Positions 22,555 through 34,402 are shown, numbered from the stretch's first letter. The stretch is DNA of 64,000 bases from Bombyx mori (GCF_030269925.1 NC_085107.1:11222001-11286000), one strand, 5' to 3'. Numbers and translations: made by a program. The notes: generated by a model not told the origin, from the letters alone.

Positions 22555-22735
22555 TGCTGAGTTTCTCGCCGCGTCTTCTCAGTGGGTCGTGATTCCGATG
22601 CGGTGGTAGATTCTGCGAAGCACTGCTATTGCAATGGTTAGTGTTAGAAAATTCTCTCAGGTTGAGCCCGCGAGCTCTACTATCCGTCCGTATCGACTTC
22701 CCGTGCGTAGCTGGAATAACCTCTTAGGCTGCCAG
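22555..22735 (+). mobile_element. SINE-like or LINE-tail fragment (family S2)
   Basis: Plus-oriented copy with the landmarks ctgctgagtttctcgccg, ggtggtagattctgcgaag and 'gttgagcccgcgag'. It lies close to, but in the opposite orientation from, the jockey-type LINE at 22815-23650. Confidence 0.6.
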
Positions 22736-22814
22736 CGAATATGTGCGCAAAAAGATTAAATCAGTTCAACTATTTCGAAGCTTATTCTGGAAAAGAAAAG
22801 GCTGGAAACTCAGT

Positions 22815-23650
22815 GAGCTGTGTCTACGGGTTAGTTTACTCGCCGAATCCTTCGTCGCATGCGGCGGGTTCGACGAGAACGATGCTTGGGGTACCTAAAA
22901 GCACCGTTAGTGGATCGGGAGTGAATGATTCGGTTCGCAGGATCGGCAATGATCTTGCATAGATCATGACCGGGCTTATGCATGTTTTGTAAAGTGTTAC
23001 CTTGTTACGAAGGGACAATTTACTTCGCTTGCAAATCATCGGATAGAGGCGTCCTAGTATGAAAGTGGCACGGTGGCATACCATTTTATGTGGGGCCGGA
23101 ATGTCATACCTCTATCAAGGGTGACGCTTAGATACTTGACCTTAGAGGCCCACGGTATGGGCTGGCCAAAAAGAGTGATGGGGTGAATGGCGAAGGTGTT
23201 AACGCTTTTATTAGGGAGTGGGCTGCTCGAAGTGGTATTCGGAGGGCGAGCCCTTTTTAAAAGCACCGCTGTGCTTTTCGTCGAGTTGATTTCAATGTGC
23301 CACTTTCGGAACCACTGTCCCATGGTGCCTGCGCGATCTGGAGACGTCGATGCAATAACGACTTCTTTCTACACGAGTAATAGATAGTCGTGTCATCGGC
23401 GAAGAGCACTAGATGGGTCTCTGGAGACCTGGGTATATCGTTGATATACAAACTAAATAATAATGGGGAGAGCGCGGAGCCTTGCGGGACTCCGGCCGTC
23501 ACATGACGGGGGCGAGAGAGAGTTCTCTCTACTCGATACCGAAACGAACGGTTCGACAAGAACGAGTGAAGAGTCTTGGTAAGCAGCTTGTCATTATACA
23601 GCCCGCTAGTCGTGAGAGAAATACTCTCTGGAACCCACTTTGTTGTTACA
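22815..23650 (-). pseudogene. jockey-type LINE reverse transcriptase fragment
   Basis: The minus strand reads HSFLSNRSFRYRVERTLS, then VTAGVPQGSALSPLLFSLY and VLFADDTTIYYS, the thumb and catalytic motifs of a jockey-clade reverse transcriptase with FADD intact. After a frameshift it continues with WFRKWHIEINSTKS, KVKYLSVTLDRGMTF, ILGRLYPMICKRSK and VTLYKTCISPVMIYA. It then jumps into 3' untranslated sequence. That tail runs on to 'acacagctcactgag', the start of the S2 repeat. The 5' half and the endonuclease are missing. Confidence 0.8.
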
Positions 23651-24308
23651 ATTCTGAGTAAAACGAATTAACTCTAAGGACTGAATCGATGTAAACGTGA
23701 CTTATAAAGCATCTTCAAGAGATATGTATCTGAAGAAGTGTATTTTAGATATTTATTTTTAGTATAACACAAAATTCACTGTTGCGATATTAAAAAAGAT
23801 AATGCGTAATTTTTAAGATCTTGTTACTTAAAACCATCATGTGATCAACCTGCAGTAAATATCACCCATGTCGTCGCGTACACTTGCTCACATTGGTCAA
23901 TAACAATACGCTGCAGGTGCATTGCTAATAATTGTGTCGGGAAATTGTCGTATTTAAATTGATAAACTGGTACTAAAACTCGGTTAGGGCAGTTGGTTCT
24001 CCGGAATTTTTGTTGTTGAATTTTTATTTAAACCCGACCCGAGATCGCATTCTTCTTTTTAAATCAATGGCAATTGTCTCCCTCAGTTAAGATATATGGG
24101 AAGTACATACAGTGGTTTAATGTTAATAATTTGATATAATAATTTTTTTATGTTAAAAAAATTACTACACGAAAAGTGAATTAAGTTAAAACGAGTATTA
24201 AAGATTTGATCAGGATTTCTGGTTATAATAATGTAAATATTAGAAATAATGAATAACATGGGGTTGCATTGCAGCCGATGTAATAAAGGAAATAGGTAAT
24301 AGTTTTGG
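23651..24308. other. AT-rich spacer
   Basis: No supported feature. The minus ORF at 24083-24349 is AT-driven and overlaps the SINE tail. Confidence 0.4.
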
Positions 24309-24873
24309 TTTTTTTTTATTGCATATGGATGGACGAGCTCACAGCCCACCAGGTGCTAAGTGGCTACTGAAGCCCATAAACATCTACAACGTAGATGCCG
24401 CCCCCCACCTTGAGATATGAGTTCTAAGGTCTCATTAAGTTACAACGGCCGGCCCACCCTTCAAACCGAAACGAATTACTGCTTCACGGCAGAAATAGGC
24501 AGGCTGGTGGTACCTAAGAGGTCCTACTTTTAATTATGCAAATTATAAGTTTGCGCGTTTGATTTTTATTACATGATGCTATTTTTTCACCGTGCAAGTC
24601 AATCGAGAACATTGTTAAGTAAGAATTTCATTAGAAAACTTTGTACCTGTCTGCTTTTTTTTTCCTACGCGGGGCTCTAACCTGAAGGCGTTGCTAAAAC
24701 TAGCCCTAGCAAGAGCAGTATTTCGTTGAATCTACCGCTGGATCGCGTTTTCGACCCACTGAGAAGATCCGGCGAGAAACTCGGTGGGCTACCCGCCTGC
24801 GGGATACGAACACCTTTGCATCGCTCGATACGAATGCACCGGACTTCTTATCCTTTAGGCCACGACGACTTCA
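24309..24873 (-). mobile_element. full-length SINE family S1, interrupted by a second insertion
   Basis: The 3' A/T-rich tail is at the left. The tRNA-like head at the right ends with ggccacgacgacttca, and the B-box region (cgggatacgaacacc, complementary strand) is present. It is split by the insertion at 24655-24790. Confidence 0.85.
24655..24790 (-). mobile_element. S2 fragment nested in the S1 SINE
   Basis: A poly(T) start (poly(A) on the minus strand) is followed by the S2 landmarks actagccctagcaagagcag and gaagatccggcgagaaactc. The flanks acctgtctgc (24645-24654) and acccgcctgc (24791-24800) look like a 10-bp target-site duplication that has since gained two changes. Confidence 0.8.
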
Positions 24874-24998
24874 ACATGTGTATGCTTTACAATAAAATCT
24901 AACCATACTGCTAGTACCTGTTGATTAGCTTAAAAAATATGCAGGATCATTGTTATGATAGCGATGTTTTCTGTGATGATCATTTTACTCTTGTAATA

Positions 24999-26290
24999 CC
25001 TAGTCAGGTTATAAATTCTGTCATGTTTAATGTAAAATAATTGAAACAAGTTTATTCATTATGTAACCATTCATATACCGAAATGAACTTAACAAAACAT
25101 AGTATCTTATGACACTAAAGTTTATTCAAAATGACCTCCGTGATTTTGAATACAGGCCTTCAATCTGCGCGGCCAGTCGTCTATCACAGCACGAACGAGG
25201 TCCATGTCAATATCGGCGGCTGCCTTAATCAAGGATGTCTTGAGTGACTCCAAATTGGGATGAGGCTTTGAGCACGCCTTTTCCTCCAAGTGTTGCCATA
25301 TCTTGTAATCTAACGGATTCAAATCTGGACTGGAGGAGGGCCAGTCTTCGTGCCGGATGAAGTCGATTTCACGCGCCGCCAGCCAGTCTTGTGTGCTCTT
25401 CGCTCTATGAGCTGGCACCGAATCTTGTTGGAATACCCACTGCCTGTTATTGAACATGGTATGAGAAACAGGTACCACAAGGTTCGTCTGCACACAACTG
25501 CATTCGTTTTTACACCTTTCTCACAAAAATGTACCTCTGTTAAGCCCCAATAAGAAACTCCCAACCATACCATGAGCGAGGATGGAAAATGACCTCGTTG
25601 GACACGCGGAATACGGTTGCTCGCTTCTTCACTACTGTGTGCGTACACCTTATCATTTTGTTTGTTGTAGCTCTCTTCTACGGTAAAAAATTTTTCATCC
25701 GAAAAAAGAATTTCCCGATATTTTTTTCCCGCGTACCGCTTCAACAAAGCGCGGCATCTCTTCAGTCTCAGGTCCATTAGACGAGCATTCAAACGATGTC
25801 CTGTTTTTCTTCGATATGCCCGAAGCCCTAAGTCTTCATTTAACACCCTTTTCACCGTGGTTCTGCTTAACCCCATCTGAAGGGCCAACAGTTTGTGCTT
25901 ACGTTTGGGATTTCTTTGAATTCGCGCCTTCACAGCTTTTATCACTGCTGGAGTCCTAACAGACCGAGGGCGACCACTTCTTGACCTGTCATCTACACTA
26001 GAGTCTTCATTGTATCGTTTGATGGTACGATAAACGAATCTTTTGGTTATATTCAAATTTTTCAGTATGTTAAAAATTTGAATTGGCGCGTAACCGCAAC
26101 GATGCAACGCAATAACTGCAACACGGTCTTCTTTAAGCGTCCACTCCATATTTAAAAATGAGTAAAATTCTAAAAGTATACATTTTTATTTTCATGAAAA
26201 ATTCGAAATTCGAATTCAATAAACTTTTTTGTGGCCAGCATTCTAAAAGAAAAGTTTTTACTGTGTGACAATACTTATGACCTGACTAGT
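24999..26290 (-). mobile_element. complete maT (DD37D) element, copy 2
   Basis: Both terminal inverted repeats are present, bounded by TA at 24997-24998 and 26291-26292. The length is 1292 bp. It is almost identical along its length to copy 1 at 21043, and the internal gene is broken at a different place. Confidence 0.9.
25122..26149 (-). pseudogene. maT transposase with a single 13-base deletion
   Basis: This starts at ATG 26149 and ends at the same stop as copy 1. It spans 1028 bases, 13 fewer than the expected 1041. The frame that copy 1 lost after SSLMVW is intact here (SLMVWLGVSYWGLTEVHF). The deletion after NAVV (near 25490) shifts the frame before the second and third catalytic aspartates. 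Those are still readable in the downstream frame (QQDSVPAHRAKSTQDWL; SPDLNPLDYKIW). Each copy is intact where the other is broken. Confidence 0.9.
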
Positions 26291-26292
26291 TA

Positions 26293-26663
26293 TAAGATTA
26301 CTTCATTAAAGTATTATAAATTGTTTTATGGCAGTTAAGAAACTGAAAATAAAATACAGATAGGTGGACAATTTGAAATTGATTTAACCCTTCCCAATAT
26401 TGTGGCACTTTCCATGACATTAATATTTTGACTAACAGCAAAAATGTTATGTTGAACGAATGTTTGGACCTATTTAAAGAATAAATTTAATTCGAATACT
26501 TTAAATAAAAAAAATCAAAAGCTAAGTTTTGTTTTTTACTAGAAATACAATATTTCATATTATGCATAAGTATAAAACTGTTCATATTCAAACACATACG
26601 TAATTACTTCAAATTTAATTATTAAAATAAAACGGAAAATGAAAGTTTGGAAAAGTTTGGTAA
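26293..26663. other. AT-rich spacer
   Basis: No feature seen. Confidence 0.4.
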
Positions 26664-27117
26664 TTTATATATTAATACGTGAAGCAAAAACTTTGTACCC
26701 CTTTTTACGAAAATTGCACGGACGGAGGAGAATGAAATTTCCCACACTTATAGAGAATATAGAGAAGAAGTTCAGAATGTTAATATATGTTTTAATTCTG
26801 CATAAAAAATACATAAAATCAATAAAAAAAGCAGTACACATGTAGCATTACCATGTATTTGACATAACACATACTTAATATAATAATATACTCTTTGTTT
26901 ATTGTGAATTGTCAAACTTATGTTTGTTTAAAGTCTGTGGTCAAATTGAGAATAGATAAATATTGTTTGTCTTTATTAATATTTGCCTAAAGTGTAGTTT
27001 TGGCGAAATCTATGATTATAGAAGTATAATAATAGTCTTTGACAATAGAACCTTAATAATGGTTAAACACAAAGTTTCAAGTAATTATAGTCGAATTTGC
27101 TATTGCGGGACCACTAG
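26664..27117 (+). mobile_element. non-autonomous Helitron-like element (family H1)
   Basis: This is the same family as the copies at 50197 and 62082. It runs from atatattaatacgtgaagc to a 3' end gcgggaccactag followed by T. In the better copies a short palindrome (tagtcgaa/ttcgacta) lies about 11 bases before the terminal CTAG, as expected of a Helitron 3' end. Here the palindrome is partly decayed. It encodes no protein. Confidence 0.65.
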
Positions 27118-28739
27118 TAATAATAAAATTTCATCCATCAAACCATCAATAATTTCATCTTTGTATAAATGATAATAAAGTAATAAAACTTTTGTGTAGG
27201 TATATAAGCAACTTTAAAATAGTGGAGGCAGCGTCCGGTTTTTGTGTATTCAAAACGACAGTTTGAGCGCTATCTGTGTCAAGGTGCGGATCGACTCTTG
27301 CGCATACCGTTTTTTTAATACTACGCCCGGTTGCGAGGTAATTAATTTGATTCAGTGTCGCAACCAACGATACTCGTGGTTTTCGTGCATTTAAAACATT
27401 ATTTGTAATTTTATAAACGACCATAGAAATTTGTTTTAATCACGCAGAGCAACCTCTCTGAATGTATAATACACACTATGATAGCTAACCACCTGATGTC
27501 GTATTGTGCCAATACAATATAATTATGCTATACTCATGACATCAGAGAGACATGCTCAATCAGTTCTACGGGCAATAAGAGGAAGTCTGTCTTGAACCAA
27601 TTTCATTCATTACATTTAAAATATTGATATTATGATTACTTTTTCCAGTTATCTCGTGTCTGTTTTCGTACTCTTTTTTAACTCTTTTGTACATCTTGTT
27701 TAAAACTTAGTCGCGCTTCGTCGCTGGATTTTATTACAATCCTGAATGTTATTTCAGTCACAGTCTATGTGTCACAACTCAAGAAAGCAAATTTGAAATT
27801 CACTGTGAGCAAAAACTTTCAAATTAAATCATATCTAATAATGAATTGAAACAGTGAGATACATATTTGTTAATAGAATAAACTGGCAATGTTTTCCAGG
27901 CGTAACCTGTTACGCCTATAGTTTCAATAAAAGCTAGGAATTTTAGCATTACGCTATTTACATGCCTCTTTAAAAAATCTATCATAATAAGAATAAGTGG
28001 AACTAATATGGTAGTATTCTATCTATGAAAATTTTTTAAAGCTTCATTTTGAAAACGTTATGTAATATCTTACCATAAATGTCAAAAAATTTTGAACGTA
28101 AATAAATAGAGGCAAAACTAACAATGTCCCCTTAACAACTCGGCGGCCCTGCTCTCGATAGCTCTCCTTAGATGGCTCAGCAGCAGACTAGGTCGAGGAG
28201 AACTACTACGATGTCAGTGTCATAACACGATTAAATAAGTGAGCTCATTTATTGCTCGATGTCCATTGCCCGTTCAACGTGGTGAAAGAACAACCATTTC
28301 ACATTAAGACGGTATTACATTAAACCAAATCTGAAATAATCGTAATAATGAGTAAACACACGCAAATTTTGGTGGCGGTGAATATTGTGGTTAGGCGTCC
28401 ATTGCATACTTATTATATTCACAATGTCTGTTCACATCTCCACGTTTGTATGACCTTACCATTCAAGGTACCAAAAATAAAAATACGCAAAAATCAATCT
28501 AGTTTAATCTTTCATTTGTCAAAATTTTCGGTACTTACTCTTAACCGCTTGCGATTTATACAGTTTCAACCGTATTTAAATGTAAAATGGAGACACCAAT
28601 GAAGTTTTATGTGTCTAGTATACATTTACATGTAATTATTTTTGCTTTTTTTAAATGTTTTGTTACGACTATAGCACTAACTAAAATGCGCCACGAGTGA
28701 CTAAATACCCTCAAAAAGAACTGCTACTTATCTCCCACT
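27118..28739. other. stretch without a supported gene
   Basis: The minus ORF at 27155-27424 and the plus ORF at 28348-28602 show no family signature. The region at 27210-27400 is slightly GC-richer and may be an old repeat. Confidence 0.3.
27898..27917. repeat. perfect short palindrome
   Basis: aggcgtaac and gttacgcct pair perfectly around a 2-base centre. It could be a dimeric protein-binding site or chance. Confidence 0.6.
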
Positions 28740-29310
28740 CTTTTTTTTTATGGAATAATGGAAAAAATGCGACTTGATATGCGATCCGGCTTACTCATGG
28801 CGTCATGAGGTACCCGGGCTTTATGGTGTGAAATCTGCTGCCGAAGACTGTGCAGGAGCGGGTATCCACCAGCATCTGTTCCACTGAATGCTACTGCAAA
28901 GCTATACTCGTATTCAACAGGCCTTCCATCCTAGTCTGTTCATGAGAACTAGAAGCTCGTCACTGGGAAACATTTCCCAACTTGAAACTACCACAGCGTT
29001 ACAAGACAGTAATTCTGATACGTCTGTCCAAAATCACCAGTCTAGCAAAGGATTTCTGGAACCAGAAGCCAAAAGAGAAAAAGACAAACTGCAGTCCCAC
29101 TCGCCAGACTACAATTTTTTATTCAAGCGTTACGGAACTAAAAACTGGACCGATTTCGATGAAATTTTGTGCTATATAACTTAGGATTAGACTCCAGAAT
29201 TGGAAAATATATATTTGTAATGATGGGACAAGAGAATCAGATACATTTTTCACAACCAAGTACCGCCAACGTGCATTTGGTGACATTACAAATTCAAGTA
29301 TGGAGTTCAT
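28740..29310. other. GC-richer stretch with an unknown 98-residue ORF
   Basis: The plus frame 28888-29184 gives a hydrophilic product (SSLGNISQLETTTALQDSN, KGFLEPEAKREKDKLQ, TKNWTDFDEILCYIT). It has no domain I know and no visible splice signals. The start of the stretch (poly(T), then atggaataatgg) looks like a repeat boundary. I treat it as an unclassified old repeat rather than a gene. Confidence 0.25.
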
Positions 29311-29559
29311 AAGCCAATTAATTTAAATTAAAAGGGGGTGAGCCTGCGATACCAACTTATAGTTTACCGACCGACAGAACCGAACTAATATTTTAACTTG
29401 TAAATTATTTTTTGAAGAAATAAATTTAGAAAATATGTCGGATTCCAAGAACATGATGCACTGACTGAGAACAGGGACGGATGAAGGTTTCTCGTGAAGA
29501 TCATTTTCGTGTAGCTGACTATAGGAAGTAAATATGAGAAAAATAAATTTACTATTAGT

Positions 29560-29780
29560 GGTTGGGCGTCCGTGAGACCGTAAAGGTAGGTGCCACCTGT
29601 CCGTTCCTGCCGCGAAACAGCAATGCATTCCAGTTCGAAGGGTGGGGCAGCCGTTGTACTATAGAATTAAGAATTAGAAGTAATGTTTTAAGATAAGTAA
29701 GTCTTTGATGTCTATGGGCTCCGGTAACCACTTAACATCGTGAGCTCGTTCACCTGTCTAAGCAATAATAGCCAAAAATA
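29560..29780 (+). mobile_element. degenerate SINE family S1 copy
   Basis: Diverged matches run in order: gtaggtgccacctg, gaaacagcaatgcattcc, gaagggtggggcagccgttg, gtctatgggctccggtaacc, gcaataatag. The head is missing. Confidence 0.65.
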
Positions 29781-29789
29781 AATACCAGA

Positions 29790-30989
29790 CTTACACGAAT
29801 CAGTAGTAACATGCGTGCGTTTTCATGCAAAGGTTCGAAAAAAAAGAAGAACGTTCGGTAATTGATAGTTTCGAGTATTAGTCTCGAATATCATATGTAC
29901 ACGTGGACGAGTAATTGAGTGATTGAACTAATGCATTCATTTGCTTGAAAATGATGTAAATACAAGGCTCTGGTGCTTAGATGAATACGTACGAAGGATT
30001 TTTTACATGAATTAAAGACGACTATGTGCACGCTTTACTACAGAGGCGGTCAGATCATACTGCAACGGCATTTTGGTACAGGACTAAATCACAGTGCATT
30101 TTGTGTGTGAGTGTGTGTTGTGTATATAAAATTTTCATAAAAAATGGGAGTTGAAAATTTATAAGTTGGAAGAAACCCGCATTGACGGCCTTGAAAAAAA
30201 AATTTGTGTGAAATACGGTTGTTTTTTTCAGAACGTATATTGTTTAACTTCTTTGAATTCTAATTAAATATTTCTTCAAAAGGACTGTCATTGTGACCGT
30301 TTTTCTGTACCTACAACGGTTAAAGTAAATCTTGTTCAGCCTCACAATTCCAGCGTTATATTCAAAATTATGCAGTGTCTCGCCTTGTTTCAAAACATCA
30401 TGAAATTAGAAAACCCTGAACTATATGTGTGTAGAATTACTAATTAGACTGGTCATTTCGATTAGTATTCAATCGCATGTAAGTTGTGATGTGTTTCATT
30501 GTAAGCTTTCGGTAATACTGCATGTTGACTGCGTAATATGCCATTTGGACTCCATATAAGGGTATCAGTTGGCGACTCGACTTGCCCTTATGTCACATCG
30601 AGAAATCACTGATGGTTTTTCTTTCTGATAATCAATTGTGTAATATTAAATTCATGCTGAATTTTTACCTATAATTTTGCATCCAAATTAATGATATCAT
30701 TAATATTTTGTAATAATAGGTAGCGCTTGGCTGTGCTTCTAGAACTGATAATGTTCAGGAGCGACATTGTGCACCCACTGCCAGGAGGACTCACATCCCT
30801 TCTGCCCTTCGACATTAAAACCATATAAAGTATTGGAAAATTATGAATTACGGAAACGCGAACAGTAGAAAGATCAGACTAGTAGGCAATAAAAATCGTC
30901 AGAGGGAAATCGGAGTAAAGGGAAGAAAAAAAGACCTTTCTCGTACCTAGTTTACCACAGGTTTATAATACCAAACTAACATATCTATA
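29790..30989. other. AT-rich stretch
   Basis: No gene recognised. A short, weak match to the S3 repeat (tagcgcttggctgtgcttc) occurs at about 30722. Confidence 0.35.
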
Positions 30990-31172
30990 TCTATACTAAT
31001 ATATAAATCCACAGTGGTTTTTAACTACTGAACCATGCATCCGATTGACTTGAAACTTGGTATCCATGTAGAAAATACATGTATTTATATGAGTGTTGGA
31101 CTCTCTAATAATAATGACAATAAATAATAATGTTAATTTTAAATACACAGTGAAGCGGGCGAGTGCGGCTAG
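30990..31172 (+). mobile_element. short Helitron-like element (family H2)
   Basis: It begins A/TCTATACTAATATATAAAT and ends gcgggcgagtgcggCTAG, so it has the 5' TC and 3' CTAG termini of Helitrons and a host A before the 5' end. The base after CTAG is C rather than T. It has no coding capacity. Confidence 0.5.
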
Positions 31173-31378
31173 CTTTGTGAGTATATAGTGTATCTGAATT
31201 GAACCTCATTATGTCATATTAAATTACATGTTAATTTTATAGGTATGGGTAGAAGTTATAAGAAACAGTATTTCGAAAACAAAAAGGGATTTATAAAAGC
31301 AGATATTAGGGGTTAAAGTACGAAATTTCCGATTTGTACTGAAAAATTGAAATTAGTTTTTTCATTTAACATATTTAC

Positions 31379-32613
31379 TTAATCAAAATATCTACTATTA
31401 TTATCTATTCATTGATGCCATCTAATAGGAGGATCGTATCCCTTTGCGATAGAACTCTGGTGATTTAGATTCTACAAACTGTGTGAAGGATTTTGTACTG
31501 CCTCCTGGGAAGAAAACTTTTTAACACGTAGAAAATTGTCTAAATCACGAAAGAAATGGTATTCTGTTGGAGCAAGTTTCGGCGAATACGGAGGGTGACG
31601 AAAGGTTTCTAATTGTAGTTTCTGTAGAGTTAAAACGGTTTCTCGTGCTGTATGAGGTCTCGCGTTATCATGGAGCAATAATGGTGAAGATCGATTCATG
31701 AGTCAGGGCTGTTTCACTGCAAGTTTTGCTATCATTGTTCGGAGTTCGGCACAGTAGACATCAGCCATTATTGCTTGACCAGATCGGAGAAAGCTATAGT
31801 GAATAACACCATGCTGAGACCACCAAACAGTTACCATTACCTTTTTATTGGTAAGCTTTGCTTTAGGACACTGTTGCGGTGTTTGACCTGGGGTCAGCCA
31901 TTGCATTTTTCGCTTACGGTTATCGTAAAGAATCCACTTTTCATCACATGTCACAATTTGATCCAATTTTCCTTCATTTCTGTATCGATTCAACAAAGTA
32001 ACCCAAGTTTCAACACGCGTTTTTTTCTGCATATCAGTCAAAACATGAGGCACCCTTTTAATGTATTTTTTTTTTTTTTTTTTATTGTTTTGACGCAAAT
32101 TACTCAATATTGTGGTAAGGTAACGTTAAACCATGCCGCTAATTTCTGGATAGTTGGGCTCGGATCGGCTTCCATAATATCTTTCAATTCATTGTAATTC
32201 ACATGTGTGTTTTTCACGTGGTAAGTTCTTCAAATCAAAATTTCCGTCACCAAAGCTTTTAACCAAAATCGCACGGTGCGTTCATTAGCAGTCCCCTCTC
32301 CAAACGCAATATTGTTTTTTTTTCCTAACTATTTTACTAACCTTGAGGGGTTATTCTAAATTTATTGAACTAGCAGGTGAGCGAGCTCACGGGGTCAAAC
32401 CGAGAGTGTTGTTAACACTGGCCCTAGCAAGAGCAGTGCTTCGCAGAATCTACCATCGGATTGGAAACGCGACCCACTGAGAAGATCCGGCGAAAAACTC
32501 AGTGGGCTGTGTCTATGGGATAATTTACGATATTGCGAGCTGTTTGTTTCTGCAGCGTTAGTTCCGCGTCAGAACTCGTATCCAAAAATCAATCGAATTT
32601 TCGAAGTATCCAT
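31379..32613 (-). pseudogene. mariner transposase, copy C
   Basis: This starts at ATG 32613 and is split in its N-terminal part by the S2 insertion. Downstream it reads RVETWVTLLNRYRNEGKLDQ, then VTCDEKWILYDNRKRKMQW with the first catalytic aspartate intact, then VMVTVWWSQHGVIHYSF and LLLHDNARPHTARETVL with the second. The third block is SPKLAPTEYHFF. There glutamate replaces the aspartate of DD34D enzymes, and PDL is PKL. A frameshift near 31700 and stops near the C-terminus add to the damage. It is the best-preserved core of the four related mariners here. Confidence 0.85.
32315..32529 (-). mobile_element. S2 element inserted in mariner copy C
   Basis: A poly(T) start is followed by S2 landmarks (ctggccctagcaagagcag, gaagatccggcgaaaaac, gggctgtgtctatggga). 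The hexamer atattg occurs on both sides (32309-32314 and 32530-32535), consistent with a target-site duplication. The insertion is therefore younger than the mariner. Confidence 0.85.
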
Positions 32614-32800
32614 CTTTCTTGTCTAAGCTGAATAAAAAAAAACAACTGAAAGTCGATAATCAAATGTACATTTTTAAAAAGAAGAACCTAATAGCTACCA
32701 TTAGAAAAAAGTTTCACTCAAAAATCTCAAACCGTGAAGGTTCTATGTCAATTCGAAGTACTTATTACAATAAAACGGCAATTTCATACTTTAACCCCTA

Positions 32801-34273
32801 TTATTTATTACAATTTCGTGTACTTCATTATAGAGACGATGTCGCAATAATATCTACCACTAGTCTTAAGACTTGGTGCTCACGCAGTTACAGCTTATCT
32901 CTAGTTTCTTGGTTTAGGCTACGTCACTGCTAACGCTGACTACAATGGCGCCTGACCTTCGCCTACTTATTCGTTCGTTCGAATCGAGCCACTCGGCGAA
33001 TCTTTTCAAAACATTATATTTGTCTCTCTCACTCTTTTGTAACTATTACCATTAGCTCTATTACAAAACAATCACATACATATATCATCAACGCGGCTAA
33101 ATTTTTTCAACTTTTCTGTATTATTATTGGAAAATAACTTTCGGAAATAGAAAATGGTTTATTCTAAGAAAATATTTAGGTATTTGTGACTATCTGTATT
33201 ACCCAATCGAAAATTATCTCTCGACTAATATTTTGAAAAGTTTACTATTTTTTAGAAACAATAATTTTAACTAGCAATAATGAAAACAAATGCGTCGTTT
33301 CGTAAATAAAACGTGTTTTCTGATATCAGAATGTCGAGGTAAATTGTTTAGATTGCAATTACTTAAAAGTATTTTAATTGAATTTTGTTAAAACGGAATT
33401 AGGTTAGTGGTACAATTTCGTATGGATTAGTCATCTGTTTCTACTGGAAATGATAAATATTTAACTTCGTTTTGAAATAATACGTATCAGCTTTTTCATT
33501 CGGGTCATTATAAAGTATACTTTTGAAAAACAAATATAACTTGTTTGCGTTGAGCACTCTACTCATCTATTTTACAAACCTACTGATATTTTTATTATTA
33601 AAAAGAGGACAATGTTGTTGTTATAATTCACGCATGAAAAGGCAAATCTGATTAAAATACAGGATGTATAATTGCTTCGCTTGCAAAAGCACTTCAATAG
33701 AAAGATACAAGTTCATCAAGTCAGTCAAGACGTTATTCGTTCTTTCTGTGCGCAAAAAAACATAAATATGTAACAACTAGACAGGACAATAATCAATTAT
33801 CGAGGAACAAGCCTTAATCTTCGGTGACCACGAAAACTTTAAAGTAAACGATGAAAATAGGTATTAAACTCGAATAGATTATAATATCCTCGATCAATTA
33901 ATACTTATATTTATCTACGTAATTATTTATGATGAAGAGAGCGAACTGAACAAAAATACGCCAAACACTTTAAAATCAGAAATCGGAGGATGCCATGACT
34001 ATTATGCTATCGAGGATTTTAACATTGTAGATTATTGTATTATATTATGATATTAGGTATCCGACAAGTTCATATGTGCTTTAATATGTGATAGAAATAT
34101 GTAGTAATAAGAGCATTGGCCATAATATTATAAGTAAAAACGATACAACAGCCACACACACAATTTGAATATAAATACATATACAACGTAGAAACATTCC
34201 AGAAAATGAAGGCGCATCATCGTGTTAGTAATTTTAGCAATGATATTTAATCGGTATCGGTGATATTTTATCG
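32801..34273. other. AT-rich stretch
   Basis: No gene recognised. A GC-richer patch at 32870-33000 contains a 35-codon ORF (MAPDLRLLIRSF...) that I cannot support. Confidence 0.3.
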
Positions 34274-34402
34274 GTAGGCAGCGGCTTGGCTCTGCCCCTG
34301 GCATTGCTGAAGTCCATGGGCGACGGTAACCACTCACCATCAGGTGGGCCGTATGCTCGTCTGCCTACAAGGGCAATAAAAAAAAAAAAAAAAAAAAAAA
34401 AA
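34274..34402 (+). mobile_element. short poly(A)-tailed retroelement tail (family S3)
   Basis: The sequence taggcagcggcttggctctg, then gtccatgggcgacggtaacc and aggtgggccgtatgctcg, ends in a run of about 24 A residues. Diverged copies occur at 34982 and perhaps 30722 and 39525. The long uninterrupted A tail suggests a young insertion. A 138-residue ORF across it and the following S2 copy is an artefact. Confidence 0.7.

Larger units (their letters stand above)
31309..32798 (-). mobile_element. mariner (DD34D) copy C, both ends present, split by an insertion
   Basis: Terminal repeats (ggggttaaagtacgaaat at 31309 and its complement ending at 32798) are flanked by TA on both sides (31307-31308, 32799-32800). 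The element is 1490 bp, of which about 215 bp is a later S2 insertion. That leaves about 1.28 kb, the usual mariner size. Confidence 0.88.
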
